DNA of 64,000 nucleotides from an uncultured Phycisphaerales bacterium (GCA_903845195.1 CAIMWO010000090.1:1-64000), one strand, 5' to 3'; positions 25,272 to 34,066 are shown, numbered from the stretch's first letter. The notes: generated from the sequence alone by a model not told the origin. Numbers and translations: made by a program.

Positions 25272-25823
25272 TTATTTCAGAGGACGGAAGGAGAACTTCT
25301 GCCCGCCGACAGAGGCTTCAGCCATGAGGCCGCCGATGGGCTCGGTGTAGACGATAACGCCTTCCTTGTAGTCGGCGTCGGTGGAGGTGCCTTCCTTGGC
25401 GGCAACGGCGTTAGCCTGTGCGGCGAAAGCAAATTCATTATTCTTGAATCGTGAAAGCGCGCCGGCATCCTGGAAGAGGATCAATTCACGATATTCCTGT
25501 CCACCGAGCTGCGCACCGATGGTCCCCTGCTTCAATTCGCAGTACCCAACGGGCTGGCCCTTTTCGAAAACTTCGCCGGCGCCATAGGCGCCCCCGAGGC
25601 CCACGCCGCCGCGACCGACGGAGGGGAAGACCGCATAGCCCCAGGCGCTATCCATTTGTCTGCCGATGAACGGGTCAATATTATGGAACCGTTGAATGGC
25701 GGACCCGACTTCGTCGCCGAAGAGGGATTTTTCCTGATCGGTGACGGGAACGGAATTGCAGGCGGTGACAAAGCACGCAATGATGGCCGCGAGGGCCAGA
25801 GCTCCAGTCATTTTTCTGATCAT
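25272..25823 (-). CDS. SYLF-domain (Ysc84/YSC84-like) lipoprotein
   Basis: 183 residues from the ATG at 25823, with GGAGAGAG upstream. A lipoprotein signal (ALALAAIIACFVTACNS) has lipobox VTAC, so it is probably anchored in the outer or inner membrane facing the periplasm. The rest is a SYLF domain, a lipid-binding fold, with the typical AWGYAVFPSVGRGGVGLGGAYG and GTIGAQLGGQEYRELILF. Bacterial members are of unknown exact role; eukaryotic members bind phosphoinositides. Confidence 0.88.
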   Translation of the reverse strand: MIRKMTGALALAAIIACFVTACNSVPVTDQEKSLFGDEVGSAIQRFHNIDPFIGRQMDSAWGYAVFPSVGRGGVGLGGAYGAGEVFEKGQPVGYCELKQGTIGAQLGGQEYRELILFQDAGALSRFKNNEFAFAAQANAVAAKEGTSTDADYKEGVIVYTEPIGGLMAEASVGGQKFSFRPLK

Positions 25824-26047
25824 CACTCTCTCCTTTTCAAAAACAGGATCGCGATGAGGCCGGGGACATTCGCAAAGAAGCAATCATGCGATCACTGCGG
25901 GATTGTAGTCGGGGGATGGAGTGAATCAAGCACGAGACTTGTGCGAAGTGCGAAGAGCCCTAAACTACAGAGCGAACCGGGAAATCCGGAGTGGGTCACA
26001 AATATGGCAAATGCAGAGTCCGCAAAGGGAAAAAAGGACGTGACGCG

Positions 26048-27379
26048 GTGAAATGGCAGGCGCTTGACGAAAAAGCAACGCGGCGGGCGTTGCTGACGAT
26101 ATTCCTGGTTGTGTTCATCGATCTGATGGGATTCGGCATTGTGATGCCGAACCTACAGCTCTATGGGCACGATTTCGGGATCTCGAATTATTTCTATCTG
26201 ACGCTGATCGGGGCAACGTACTCATTCTTTCAATTCTTGTTCGCGCCGCTATTGGGAAAATGGTCGGATCGCATCGGCCGGCGGCCGGTGATGCTGGTTT
26301 CGCAGGCGGGTACGCTGGTCGGATTTCTGATGCTCTTCTATGCGCATTTTTACGAGCATTCGGCGGTGGGAATTTCGCTGCTGTTTGCCTCGCGAATTCT
26401 CGATGGGGTTTCGGGCGGGAACATTTCGACGGCGTCGGCATACATTGCGGATGTCACCAAGCCGGAGAATCGCGCCAGGGGATTTGGAATGATCGGAGCG
26501 GCGTTCGGGATCGGGTTTGTGTTTGGCCCGCTGATCGGCGGGATTACCGCCAAATTTCTGGGGTTGTCCTATGTGCCCCTGATCGCGGCGGCTTTCTCGC
26601 TGACCGCCCTGCTGTCGACGTATTTCTATCTTCCCGAGTCATTGAACCCAGAGACCAAACCCTCGGACCTGCGGCGCTATTCGCTAATGACGCTGTGGCG
26701 CGTGACGACCCGGCCGGTGATCGGCCCGTTGATTCTGATCTTCTTCGTGAACGGGTTTGCGTTCGCGGGGATGGAGCAGACGCTGTCGCTGTTGATCCAG
26801 ATGCGGCTGTATCCGACGGACAAGACTGCGGGCATGAGTTTTCAGCAACTGGCGGATTACGTGCGGTTCCAGGACAAATCGGCATCGTTTGCGACGGGGT
26901 TGCTGTTCTTTTTTATCGGGATAATTCTGGCGGCCATTCAGGGAGGGATGATTCATCGACTGACACGCAAATTCGGGGAGCGGCTGCTGGTCATCAGCGG
27001 CCCGGTGCTGATTGCGATAGGATTGGTCATCATCGGGATACCGGTGGATTGGCCGTGGCGCTGGACCGGGTTTGGCGTGGGATGTGCGTTTCTGGCGGTG
27101 GGGTCGTCGATTTTCAATCCGTCGCTGCAGTCGTTGATATCGCGGCATGCGGGTTCGTCCGAGCAAGGCGAAGTGTTGGGAGCGAACCAGGGAATGGCGT
27201 CGCTGGCGCGGGCGGCGGGACCTGTGCTGGCGGGAGTGCTTTTCCAGTATTTATCGCCGGCGTCGCCGTACTATGTTTCAGCGGCGATGTGCGTGGTGGT
27301 TTCAGTTTGGGCGGTGACGTTGCGCAGGCAATTGACGCCGCCGGCAGTGCCAAATTCAGGGCCGAGCGTTCCCGTCTGA
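26048..27379 (+). CDS. MFS transporter (TetA-like drug:H+ antiporter family)
   Basis: About 443 residues with 12 predicted membrane helices. The start FLVVFIDLMGFGIVMPNL and the loop 2-3 motif GKWSDRIGRRPVML are the DHA1/TetA signature (motif A). FGMIGAAFGIGFVFGPLIGG is motif C, typical of antiporters. A GTG at 26048 with AGGA upstream is preferred; a GTG at 25991 would add 19 basic residues. It likely exports a small lipophilic compound; a drug substrate cannot be assigned. The 3' end overlaps the convergent PAP2 gene by 24 bp. Confidence 0.88.
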   Translation: MKWQALDEKATRRALLTIFLVVFIDLMGFGIVMPNLQLYGHDFGISNYFYLTLIGATYSFFQFLFAPLLGKWSDRIGRRPVMLVSQAGTLVGFLMLFYAHFYEHSAVGISLLFASRILDGVSGGNISTASAYIADVTKPENRARGFGMIGAAFGIGFVFGPLIGGITAKFLGLSYVPLIAAAFSLTALLSTYFYLPESLNPETKPSDLRRYSLMTLWRVTTRPVIGPLILIFFVNGFAFAGMEQTLSLLIQMRLYPTDKTAGMSFQQLADYVRFQDKSASFATGLLFFFIGIILAAIQGGMIHRLTRKFGERLLVISGPVLIAIGLVIIGIPVDWPWRWTGFGVGCAFLAVGSSIFNPSLQSLISRHAGSSEQGEVLGANQGMASLARAAGPVLAGVLFQYLSPASPYYVSAAMCVVVSVWAVTLRRQLTPPAVPNSGPSVPV

Positions 27380-28168
27380 ACCGGGGATTGGGGGGACGAG
27401 CCGACGATCGAGAGCGACGGTGACGCACCAGCCTACGGTCCAGCCAAGGACGGCGCCGAGGAGCGCATCGCTGAAAAAATGGGCCTGCATGACGACGCGC
27501 GCCAGCGCTGTGCCGACGGCGATGGTGATGAACAGTCCTCGCCCTTTGGGGGAGAGATAGCTGAGTGCTGCGGCACAGACAAAGGCCAGGGTGGCGTGCC
27601 CGGAGGGGAAGGAGAGGTCGGAGCCTTCGTGGAATCCGCGGAATAATTGCCAGTAATTGCCACCTTCGTTGTACATGCCCGCGACGCCGGGGAGTTCGGC
27701 ATTGGGACGATAGCGGCCGCTGATCATGCGAATGAGCCCGCCGAGCAGACCGGCTGAAGCGGCCGCGGAGAAGAGGATGAGCGAAGCGCGCCAGCGGCGG
27801 CGCTGATCGTAGACGAGAACGGCGGCCATCAAAACGACGGTCATGAAGGGCTCGCCGAAATCGCGGCAGACGCGCCAGAGCGATTCGGTGCGCTTATACA
27901 GGCGACCGTGAAGGAGCGGCGGATCGACGCGGTAATAGAAGGGAGCGTCGGCGTCGGCGGCATGCGCGGCTTTGGTGGCGTCCCAGCGATAGGCATCCTG
28001 ATCGCCCATGAACCAGCGCGTCGTGCGCCAGGCGAGCGTGTCGAGCGCGGCGTTATTGGCAAGGAGCGCGGCCTCTGCTACGGCGAAGAGCATCCAGAGG
28101 ATGAGCCAGGCCTTCCAGCCGCAACAGCAGTGAATCGAGGAAGTTGCAAGAACCGGGGTTGAAGTCAT
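27356..28168 (-). CDS. PAP2-family membrane phosphatase
   Basis: 270 residues with about six membrane segments. The three phosphatase motifs are seen as ISGRYRPN (motif 1, K/R-x6-RP form), FPSGHA (motif 2) and ARVVMQAHFFSDALLG (motif 3, SRx5Hx3D form with A for S). It is a lipid phosphatase such as undecaprenyl-diphosphate or phosphatidate phosphatase; the substrate is not decided by sequence. It overlaps the end of the MFS gene tail-to-tail. Confidence 0.88.
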   Translation of the reverse strand: MTSTPVLATSSIHCCCGWKAWLILWMLFAVAEAALLANNAALDTLAWRTTRWFMGDQDAYRWDATKAAHAADADAPFYYRVDPPLLHGRLYKRTESLWRVCRDFGEPFMTVVLMAAVLVYDQRRRWRASLILFSAAASAGLLGGLIRMISGRYRPNAELPGVAGMYNEGGNYWQLFRGFHEGSDLSFPSGHATLAFVCAAALSYLSPKGRGLFITIAVGTALARVVMQAHFFSDALLGAVLGWTVGWCVTVALDRRLVPPIPGSDGNARP

Positions 28169-28216
28169 ACGTAGATTCCGTGAGAGACGCGTGCTCGGCC
28201 GATGGGAATTCTACCG

Positions 28217-28252
28217 CAAAAACGGCGAGGGCGACTCAGATGAGTCGCCCTC
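28217..28252 (-). terminator. Intrinsic terminator of rpsB
   Basis: 12-bp stem GAGGGCGACTCA / TGAGTCGCCCTC with a 2-base loop. On the minus strand it is followed by GCCGTTTTT, 25 bp after the rpsB stop. Confidence 0.85.
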
Positions 28253-28276
28253 GTAATGTTTTTTGTGCTACATCGT

Positions 28277-29131
28277 TCAGGCCGTGGTGCCCGGAGCGGC
28301 CGCGGCAGGTTCCTCGACCGGAGCGACCTCCGCGGGCTTCTCGGCGGAGGTCTCTTCAGCGGCCTGCTGGGAAGTCGTACGGCGACGGGGGCGATCGCGG
28401 CGCGGGCCGCCTTCCGTCTTCTCGACTTCTTCCTTCTGCTGGCGACCGGCCTTGCCTTCCACGATGGCCTCGCCGACTTCCTTGAGAATCAGTTCGATGG
28501 CGCGCATGGCGTCGTCGTTGCCGGGGATGGCGATATCGACTTCATCGGGATCCGAATCGGTGTCGATGAGGGCGATAACGGGGATGTTGATCTTCTGAGC
28601 TTCGCGGACAGCGATGTGTTCGCGTTTGACATCAACGACAAAGATCGCGCCGGGAAGGCGGTCCATCGTGCGGATGCCCGAAAGGTTACGCAGGATTTTG
28701 CGGTATTCGCGTTTGAGGGAGGATTCCATCTTCTTGGAGAAATTCTTGCTGACGTCCGGCGATTGGAGGATTTGTTCGAGTTCTTCGAGGCGCTGCAACC
28801 GCGAACGGATGGTGCGGTAGTTGGTGAGTGTGCCGCCGAGCCAGCGTTCAGCGACGTAGGGCATGCCGGTGCGCTTGCCGACTTCTTCGATGACCGAACG
28901 CGCCTGGCGTTTGGTGCCGACGAACACGACATCCTTGCCGGACGCGACGAGCTTGTTGAGGAAGCGTTTGGCGGCGAGCATACCTTTGAGGGTTTCGCGG
29001 ACGTCGATGATATGGATGAGGTTACGTTTGCCGTAGATGTAGGGCTTCATTTTCGGATTCCAGCGGGACTGGCGATGTCCGAAATGAATGCCCGCGTCGA
29101 TGAGGTCGCGGACGAGTTGGGGGTTGGCCAT
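28277..29131 (-). CDS. rpsB: 30S ribosomal protein S2
   Basis: 284 residues. [20 protein letters not shown], then [45 protein letters not shown] and [25 protein letters not shown] (in parts) are universal S2 motifs. The C-terminus has an extension of about 50 residues rich in Glu, Arg, Ala and Pro, longer than the E. coli protein. rpsB is usually followed by tsf; here a terminator follows instead, so tsf must be elsewhere. A 60-nt hairpin lies in its leader. Confidence 0.97.
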   Translation of the reverse strand: MANPQLVRDLIDAGIHFGHRQSRWNPKMKPYIYGKRNLIHIIDVRETLKGMLAAKRFLNKLVASGKDVVFVGTKRQARSVIEEVGKRTGMPYVAERWLGGTLTNYRTIRSRLQRLEELEQILQSPDVSKNFSKKMESSLKREYRKILRNLSGIRTMDRLPGAIFVVDVKREHIAVREAQKINIPVIALIDTDSDPDEVDIAIPGNDDAMRAIELILKEVGEAIVEGKAGRQQKEEVEKTEGGPRRDRPRRRTTSQQAAEETSAEKPAEVAPVEEPAAAAPGTTA

Positions 29132-29590
29132 GATACAACTCCGTGTGATGCAGCGATCGCGTAGAAGGCGGGCCGTCGCAAGTCATCCGGCAGGAACGTC
29201 CTGGCCGGTTGACCGAGCCTTCTGTACATCGCTTAAGCCAGCCGGCATTTGAGCGTGAGGCCTATTGAAAAGCCTACTGCCGACTTTTAACAAAAACGCA
29301 GCCGTCCGTGCAGAGCAGAACCCTGACGGAACGGCAAGAACGACGGCGAACTATATAGGTTACCGATAGGCAAATGCGGCGTCAACCAGAGATTAGCGAT
29401 TACCTCGCAAATACGAAGCATTTGTGAACAAAAAGCAAGGTAGACACGGACGAGGAAGCGTGACTACCATTTAGTTGGCATTATGGAATAATTGCGGTCT
29501 AACGAGTAGATTGTCGCGGTGTCTTGTAGAGGACGATCAGGGCAGCGGACAAGGAACGTGTCGCTGCCGCGTCATCAAGGAGTGGAAGTC
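29132..29590. other. Divergent upstream region of rpsB and YP-rich gene
   Basis: About 460 bp with no gene. Near rpsB it has a hairpin (29163-29223). The middle is relatively AT-rich and should carry the promoters of both flanking genes. Confidence 0.6.
29163..29223 (-). promoter_or_regulatory. Candidate structured leader of rpsB
   Basis: The minus strand folds with outer stem AGAAGGC/GCCTTCT and inner stem CCGGC/GCCGG, ending 32 nt before the start codon. It may be an S2-responsive autoregulatory leader (inference). Confidence 0.4.
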
Positions 29591-30038
29591 ATGATTGAAA
29601 TGATAAGCAAAATGAAGATGTTGGCGGTGATTGCTGTAGCTGGTGCGGGCTTGGCGATGGCGGCCCCCCACGGCTCAGGCCGGCACACGTTGGAGCGTTG
29701 GTATCGGCATCGGTGGATTCGGCGGCGGGTACTATGCCCCGAGCTACTACGCACCGCCAGTGGTCTATCAGCCGGCCCCAGTGGTGTATCAGTATCAGCC
29801 GGCACCGGTTTACGCACCGGCTCCGGTCTACGCACCCACCCCGACTTATTACTCAGCTCCGGCCGTCACGTATTATCAACCGGCCCCTGTGTACTACCAG
29901 CCGGCGCCGGTGTATTACGCCCCGGCTCCCGTTTACTACGGGCCGGCGTATTACGGACCAACTTTTTCGCTGGGCCTCCGGTTTGGTGGCGGCGGCTACC
30001 ATGGCGGTTACCACGGCGGCGGGTTCCATCATCGCTAA
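29591..30038 (+). pseudogene. Secreted Tyr/Pro/Ala-rich repeat protein, frameshifted
   Basis: The ATG at 29591 opens a signal peptide (MLAVIAVAGAGLAMAA) in one frame. The mature part continues in the +1-related frame as PTAQAGTRWSVGIGIGGFGG, followed by about 80 residues of YYQPAPVYYAPAPVYYGP-type repeats and a Gly/His-rich end (GGYHGGYHGGGFHHR). The switch falls at the C6 tract 29664-29669. Either one base is missing or extra in this assembly, or the gene is phase-variable or broken. Tyr/Pro-rich exported proteins are common in Planctomycetota; a structural envelope role is a guess. Confidence 0.65.
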
Positions 30039-30089
30039 CAAGTAGGATTAGGCTGGCAAAGCAAGGCTGGCATTGGAATTAGAATTTAC

Positions 30090-30125
30090 GCGGGCGCGGT
30101 TGATCACCGCGCCCGCTTTAGTTTT
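30090..30125 (+). terminator. Terminator after YP-rich gene
   Basis: 11-bp stem GCGGGCGCGGT / ACCGCGCCCGC, followed by tttagtttt on the plus strand. Confidence 0.8.
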
Positions 30126-30140
30126 GCGCCATCGCAGAGA

Positions 30141-30172
30141 AACAAAAACGCCCGAGGAAAATTCCACGGGCG
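30141..30172 (-). terminator. Terminator of rplK
   Basis: On the minus strand, stem CGCCCGTGGAA / TTCCTCGGGCG (one internal mismatch zone), followed by TTTTTGTTT, about 41 bp past the rplK stop. Confidence 0.85.
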
Positions 30173-30213
30173 CTGAGGGATTACAAGACAAAGCGGGACC
30201 TGTGCCCGGCAAT

Positions 30214-30645
30214 TCAGTCGACGACATCAACGCCCATGGAACGGGCGGAGCCGGCGAGAATCTTCATCGCCGCATCGAGGTCGTAGGCGTTGAGATCCTT
30301 GATCTTCTCTTCGGCGAGTTTCTTGATCTGGGCCTTGGTGATCTTGCCGACCTTGTTCTTGTTGGGTTCGCCGGAGCCCTTTTCCAGCTTCAGGATGTCT
30401 TTGATCATGACCGACGCGGGCGGGGTCTTGATGATGAAGTCAAAGGTGCGGTCGGAGTAGACCGTCACTTCAACGCCGACGACTTTGCCCTTGAGGGCGG
30501 CGGTGGCGGCATTGAACTTGGTGATGAACTGACCGGGGTTGACGCCGTTGGCGCCGAGTGCCGGGCCGATTGGGGGGGCCGGGGTGGCGGTGCCGCCGGG
30601 AGCCTGCATTTTAAATTTCTTGACGATTTCCTTGGTTTTTGCCAT
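30214..30645 (-). CDS. rplK: 50S ribosomal protein L11
   Basis: 143 residues. KIVKKFKMQAPGGTATPAPPIGPALG is the L11 N-terminal rRNA/EF-G contact region with its Pro-rich turn, and the C-terminal part shows GSARSMGVDVV. It belongs to the GTPase-associated centre of the ribosome. It is last in the nusG cluster and followed by a terminator. The usual partner rplA is not downstream, so the L11-L1 operon is split here. Confidence 0.97.
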   Translation of the reverse strand: MAKTKEIVKKFKMQAPGGTATPAPPIGPALGANGVNPGQFITKFNAATAALKGKVVGVEVTVYSDRTFDFIIKTPPASVMIKDILKLEKGSGEPNKNKVGKITKAQIKKLAEEKIKDLNAYDLDAAMKILAGSARSMGVDVVD

Positions 30646-30788
30646 GAGCGTAATTCCTAGTTTCCAGTTTCCAAATACTCAAATTTCCGCGGCCGGTAAT
30701 TCAGGTGCCGGGCCACCTCGATGTTCCGCGAAGGTTTCCGTGAGAAGCATGCAGGCATTGCGAGCCGGCAACACGGAGACCGAAGCGG

Positions 30789-31079
30789 TCAAGGATCAAT
30801 TACGCGGGCGCTGCGAACGACGATCCGGACATTTCTGCGGCCATCGTCCTGCCGAGGCTGGACGAGACGCAGGAAGAGGTTGCGAATCGAGAGGATCACC
30901 ATCACGGCCGCCAGGACCACCAGGCCCGAGACGACTGCCAGCAGGACAAAGCCTGCCAGGACGATGAAGATCGGCAACACCACGCCGAGAGCGATGGCGA
31001 TCCAAGCCCACCGTGGGAGTCTGGCGAGGCGATTTTGCCAAGCCATCATTCTGGGATCGTGGAACGCCATGCGAAACAT
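30789..31079 (-). CDS. Small membrane protein between nusG and rplK
   Basis: 96 residues, ATG at 31079 with GGAGG 8 bases upstream. One long hydrophobic stretch of two back-to-back segments (WAWIAIALGVVLPIFIVLAGF and VLLAVVSGLVVLAAVMVILSI) is flanked by Arg-rich ends. No family is recognised. It starts 30 bp after the nusG stop and is 143 bp from rplK, in an operon that in most bacteria has nothing between these genes. Either a lineage-specific insertion or a protein needed in step with translation. Confidence 0.6.
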   Translation of the reverse strand: MFRMAFHDPRMMAWQNRLARLPRWAWIAIALGVVLPIFIVLAGFVLLAVVSGLVVLAAVMVILSIRNLFLRLVQPRQDDGRRNVRIVVRSARVIDP

Positions 31080-31109
31080 ATCGATTTCCTCCGGGCATTG
31101 CCCCGGGGA

Positions 31110-31682
31110 CTATTGTTCAACTTTCTCGAGCTGCCAGTATTCGAGTTCGAGCGGTGTGGAGCGACCGAAGATGGTCACGATCACACGAACGACACCCTTG
31201 TCGGGGAATATCTCGTCGACCTGACCTTCGAAGTTTTCGAAGGGGCCTTCCTTGATCTTGATATTGTCGCCCTTCTTGAACTCAACCTTGACGGAACCGG
31301 CGCCGGACTGGCTTTCGGATTTTTCGACTTCGACGAGCATCTTTTCGACGTCCTTCGTGGACATGGCCGTCGGCTTATTGCGCTGGCCGATGAAATCACC
31401 GACGCCCTGCGTATCTTTGAAGAGGTAGTAGGAACGTTCCGGAACGGTGCCGTCGGAATTGAGTTCCATCTCGACGAAGACGTATCCGGGATAGAGTTTG
31501 CGTTCGGCGACTTTCTGCTGGCCCTGCTTGACGCGTTTGATGCGTTCGGTCGGGACGAGGATACGGCCGACGAGGTCGCCAAGATTCTCGATCTTGACCT
31601 TGCGTTCGAGCGCATCGCGGACCTGATCTTCACGGTTGGAGGCGACGCGAAGGACGAACCAATTTTTTATTGCGGTGGCCAT
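31110..31682 (-). CDS. nusG: Transcription termination/antitermination protein NusG
   Basis: 190 residues from the ATG at 31682 (the open frame reaches 31769). The NGN domain starts KNWFVLRVASNREDQV and has YPGYVFVEMELN. A C-terminal KOW domain follows, KGDNIKIKEGPFENFEGQV, which binds Rho or S10. An insertion of about 20 residues between the domains (KSESQSGAGSVK) lengthens the linker. It is placed secE-nusG-orf-rplK as in most bacteria. Confidence 0.95.
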   Translation of the reverse strand: MATAIKNWFVLRVASNREDQVRDALERKVKIENLGDLVGRILVPTERIKRVKQGQQKVAERKLYPGYVFVEMELNSDGTVPERSYYLFKDTQGVGDFIGQRNKPTAMSTKDVEKMLVEVEKSESQSGAGSVKVEFKKGDNIKIKEGPFENFEGQVDEIFPDKGVVRVIVTIFGRSTPLELEYWQLEKVEQ

Positions 31683-31740
31683 AAGTATGCTGTTCCAAGT
31701 CCTGTTTTGCGTTTCGAAGCCCGGCGACCGAGGCCGGAAA

Positions 31741-32163
31741 TTACTTCTTGAGAATTCCGATCCACTCAAAGAACCAGATAAAACCGACGTCGACCATCCA
31801 GAGGAGCGCCCCGAGGACCAGCGTCAGGATGATGACGACCTTGGTGGAGTTGATGACCGTCTGCCGGGAGGGCCAGGTGACTTTCCGCATTTCGGATTCA
31901 GTCATGATCATAAATTCAGCGAGGCTGGGCTTGTTGATGAGCCAGAAGGTGAGTGCGGCACCGGCGAGGAGCCAGACGCACATGGCGATAGTCTGTACGG
32001 CCATGTCCTTGACGGCAAAAACCTGGTAGACCCAGGCCATGCCAAAGCCCACGATGAGAGCCATGGCGGCAACAGTACCCCAGCGGACATACTTTCCCTG
32101 TCCGGGCTTGTAGATCGCGAAGAGCGATTTCCTGTCGCCTTTACTGGTGTCGAGTAGGGTCAC
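31741..32163 (-). CDS. secE: Preprotein translocase subunit SecE
   Basis: 140 residues. The conserved core ESEMRKVTWPSRQTVINSTKVV precedes the last membrane helix (VIILTLVLGALLWMVDVGFIW). Two more membrane segments lie upstream (GTVAAMALIVGFGMAWVYQVF, IAMCVWLLAGAALTFWLI), so this is a three-helix SecE like that of gammaproteobacteria rather than the single-helix form. It stabilises SecY in the translocon. It is 59 bp upstream of nusG. Confidence 0.95.
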   Translation of the reverse strand: MTLLDTSKGDRKSLFAIYKPGQGKYVRWGTVAAMALIVGFGMAWVYQVFAVKDMAVQTIAMCVWLLAGAALTFWLINKPSLAEFMIMTESEMRKVTWPSRQTVINSTKVVIILTLVLGALLWMVDVGFIWFFEWIGILKK

Positions 32164-32198
32164 GACGATCCTTTGCGTTGCACGGAGTTGTCATCAAG

Positions 32199-32271
32199 CA
32201 CGCCGGACAGGAATCGAACCTGTAACCTGCGGTTTTGGAGACCGCCGCTCTGCCAATTGAGCTACCGGCGT
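32199..32271 (-). tRNA. tRNA-Trp (CCA)
   Basis: 73 nt. Acceptor ACGCCGG/CCGGCGT with discriminator G, D-arm GCTCAATTGGCAGAGC, anticodon loop CTCCAAA (anticodon CCA), T-arm ACAGG-TTCGATT-CCTGT. No CCA is encoded. It lies between rpmG and secE, the classic position. Confidence 0.97.
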
Positions 32272-32285
32272 ATGTACTGAATTGC

Positions 32286-32313
32286 CAGCAGTCAGTGGCC
32301 AGCGGTCAGAAAG
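32286..32313 (+). repeat. Heptad array CAGTGGC-type (left arm)
   Basis: CAGCAGT, CAGTGGC, CAGCGGT, CAGAAAG. It faces an inverted array at 32321-32354. Confidence 0.9.
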
Positions 32314-32320
32314 GGGTTAC

Positions 32321-32354
32321 GTTCTGACAACTGGCCACTGGCCACTGACTTCTG
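32321..32354 (-). repeat. Heptad array CAGTGGC-type (inverted right arm)
   Basis: On the minus strand: CAGAAGT, CAGTGGC, CAGTGGC, CAGTTGT, CAGAACG. It ends 2 bp from the rpmG stop and can fold with 32286-32313. Confidence 0.9.
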
Positions 32355-32355
32355 G

Positions 32356-32514
32356 TTACTTGCCCTTCTTAACTTTATGTTCGGTGTGCTTGCGCACCCG
32401 GGGGCAAAACTTCTTTACGAGTTTCTTGGTGTCGTACTCCTTGGGATCGATGGTGATCCGATAGTTCAGATCGGAGCACTCGGTGCACTGGAGCCACACC
32501 CATTCACGCGCCAT
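32356..32514 (-). CDS. rpmG: 50S ribosomal protein L33
   Basis: 52 residues, read directly: MAREWVWLQCTECSDLNYRI, then TIDPKEYDTKKLVKKFCPRV and RKHTEHKVKKGK. The first zinc-ribbon pair CTEC is kept, but the second pair is CPRV, so the fourth Cys is missing and zinc binding is probably lost or altered. It sits between tuf and tRNA-Trp, as is usual (tuf-rpmG-trnW-secE-nusG). Confidence 0.93.
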   Translation of the reverse strand: MAREWVWLQCTECSDLNYRITIDPKEYDTKKLVKKFCPRVRKHTEHKVKKGK

Positions 32515-32575
32515 GACAGTATCCTTCACACATTACGAGCCGACAGAAGCGTCAGCAAGCGGTTCATTTTAGCAA

Positions 32576-32607
32576 GATCGGGGCGGTTTGGGAAAACCGC
32601 CCCGATC
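32576..32607. terminator. Perfect 14-bp hairpin after tuf
   Basis: GATCGGGGCGGTTT-ggga-AAACCGCCCCGATC lies 47 bp past the tuf stop and 62 bp upstream of the rpmG start. There is only a weak U-run, so it may attenuate rather than stop transcription into rpmG. Confidence 0.65.
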
Positions 32608-32653
32608 ACAGTTTCCAGGTCGACAGAGTGCACGCCGAAGCGTGTACTCCGCT

Positions 32654-33865
32654 TTAGGCGATGATCTTGGTGACCACGCCTGCGCCAACGGTACGGCCGC
32701 CTTCGCGAATTGCGAAACGGACGCCGGATTCCATGGCGATGGGGCATTCGCCCAAGTCCACGCTGATCTTGACGTTGTCGCCGGGCATGACCATTTCGGT
32801 GCCCGCGGGCAGCGCGATCGAGCCGGTGACGTCAGTGGTGCGGAAGTAGAACTGCGGGCGATAGCCGGTGAAGAAGGCCGTTTTGCGGCCGCCTTCGGCT
32901 TCAGTCAGCACGTAGATTTCGGCTTCGAACTTGGTGTGCGGCGTGATGGAGCCGGGCTTGGCGATAACCTGACCGCGCTCAAGTTGTTCCTTTTCGATGC
33001 CGCGGAGAAGGAGGCCGACGTTGTCGCCGGGGATGGCCGAGTCCAGAGTCTTCTGGAACATTTCCACGCCGGTGACGACCGACTGCATCGATTCCTTCTT
33101 GAGACCGACGATTTCCACGGGATCGCCGACCTTGATCGAGCCACGTTCGACACGGCCGGTGCCGACGGTACCACGACCCTTGATCGAGAAGACGTCTTCG
33201 ACGGGCATGAGGAAGGGCTTGTCGGACTCGCGAACCGGTTCGGGGATGTAGGTATCGAGCGCTTCGACGAGCTTCATGATGGGCTCGATGGCCTTGGCAT
33301 CGGTCGGGTTCTTGAGGGCCGCGATGGCGGTGCCGCGGATGATCGGGATTTCATCGCCGGGGAACTTGTACTTGGTGAGCAGTTCACGGACTTCGAGTTC
33401 AACGAGGTCGAGGAGTTCGCCATCATCGACGAGATCGATCTTGTTGAGGAAGACCACGATCCGGGGCACGTTGACCTGGCGGGCCAGGAGAACGTGTTCG
33501 CGGGTCTGCGGCATCGGGCCGTCAGCGGCGGAGACGACGAGGATCGCTCCATCCATCTGGGCGGCGCCGGTGATCATGTTCTTGATGAAGTCGGCGTGGC
33601 CGGGGCAGTCGATGTGAGCGTAGTGGCGGGAAGCCGACTCATACTCGACGTGCGACACGGCGATCGTCACGATCTTGGTGGGATCGCGGCGGCCTTGCTT
33701 TTCCGACGCATTGGCGACCTTGTCATAAGAGACAGCGGTAGCCAGGCCCTTGGCGGCCAGCACCGTGGTCAGGGCCGCCGTAAGGGTGGTCTTGCCATGG
33801 TCAATGTGACCAATGGTTCCCACGTTTACGTGCGGTTTCTTACGTTCAAATACTCCCTTAGCCAT
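32654..33865 (-). CDS. tuf: Elongation factor Tu
   Basis: A 403-residue translational GTPase that delivers aminoacyl-tRNA. G1 is GHIDHGKT (the usual V replaced by I), G2 is in the ARGIT-like region, which here reads [20 protein letters not shown]3 is DCPGHAD, and G4 is NKID. The switch-I region is notable: the near-universal EERARGITI segment appears as [17 protein letters not shown]-terminal domains 2 and 3 follow the family ([20 protein letters not shown]). Just upstream lie tRNA-Thr and tRNA-His on the same strand. Confidence 0.97.
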   Translation of the reverse strand: MAKGVFERKKPHVNVGTIGHIDHGKTTLTAALTTVLAAKGLATAVSYDKVANASEKQGRRDPTKIVTIAVSHVEYESASRHYAHIDCPGHADFIKNMITGAAQMDGAILVVSAADGPMPQTREHVLLARQVNVPRIVVFLNKIDLVDDGELLDLVELEVRELLTKYKFPGDEIPIIRGTAIAALKNPTDAKAIEPIMKLVEALDTYIPEPVRESDKPFLMPVEDVFSIKGRGTVGTGRVERGSIKVGDPVEIVGLKKESMQSVVTGVEMFQKTLDSAIPGDNVGLLLRGIEKEQLERGQVIAKPGSITPHTKFEAEIYVLTEAEGGRKTAFFTGYRPQFYFRTTDVTGSIALPAGTEMVMPGDNVKISVDLGECPIAMESGVRFAIREGGRTVGAGVVTKIIA

Positions 33866-33993
33866 TGATCAAACCTCCGTCTGGGGGATCCGAATAAAAC
33901 GAAAAGTCACGGGAATCTGATGACACGCGTCTGCAAACCCAAGCGGGCATTGTTGGTCGACGCGGCAAATACGCAGACACCGTTGCCAACATG

Positions 33994-34066
33994 AGCTGTT
34001 GAAGGGACTTGAACCCTTGACCTCATCCTTACCAAGGATGTGCTCTACCAACTGAGCTACAACAGC
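33994..34066 (-). tRNA. tRNA-Thr (GGT)
   Basis: 73 nt. Acceptor GCTGTTG/CAACAGC, discriminator T(U), D-arm GCTCAGTTGGTAGAGC, anticodon loop TTGGTAA (GGT), T-arm AAGGG-TTCAAGT-CCCTT. 128 bp upstream of tuf. Confidence 0.97.
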
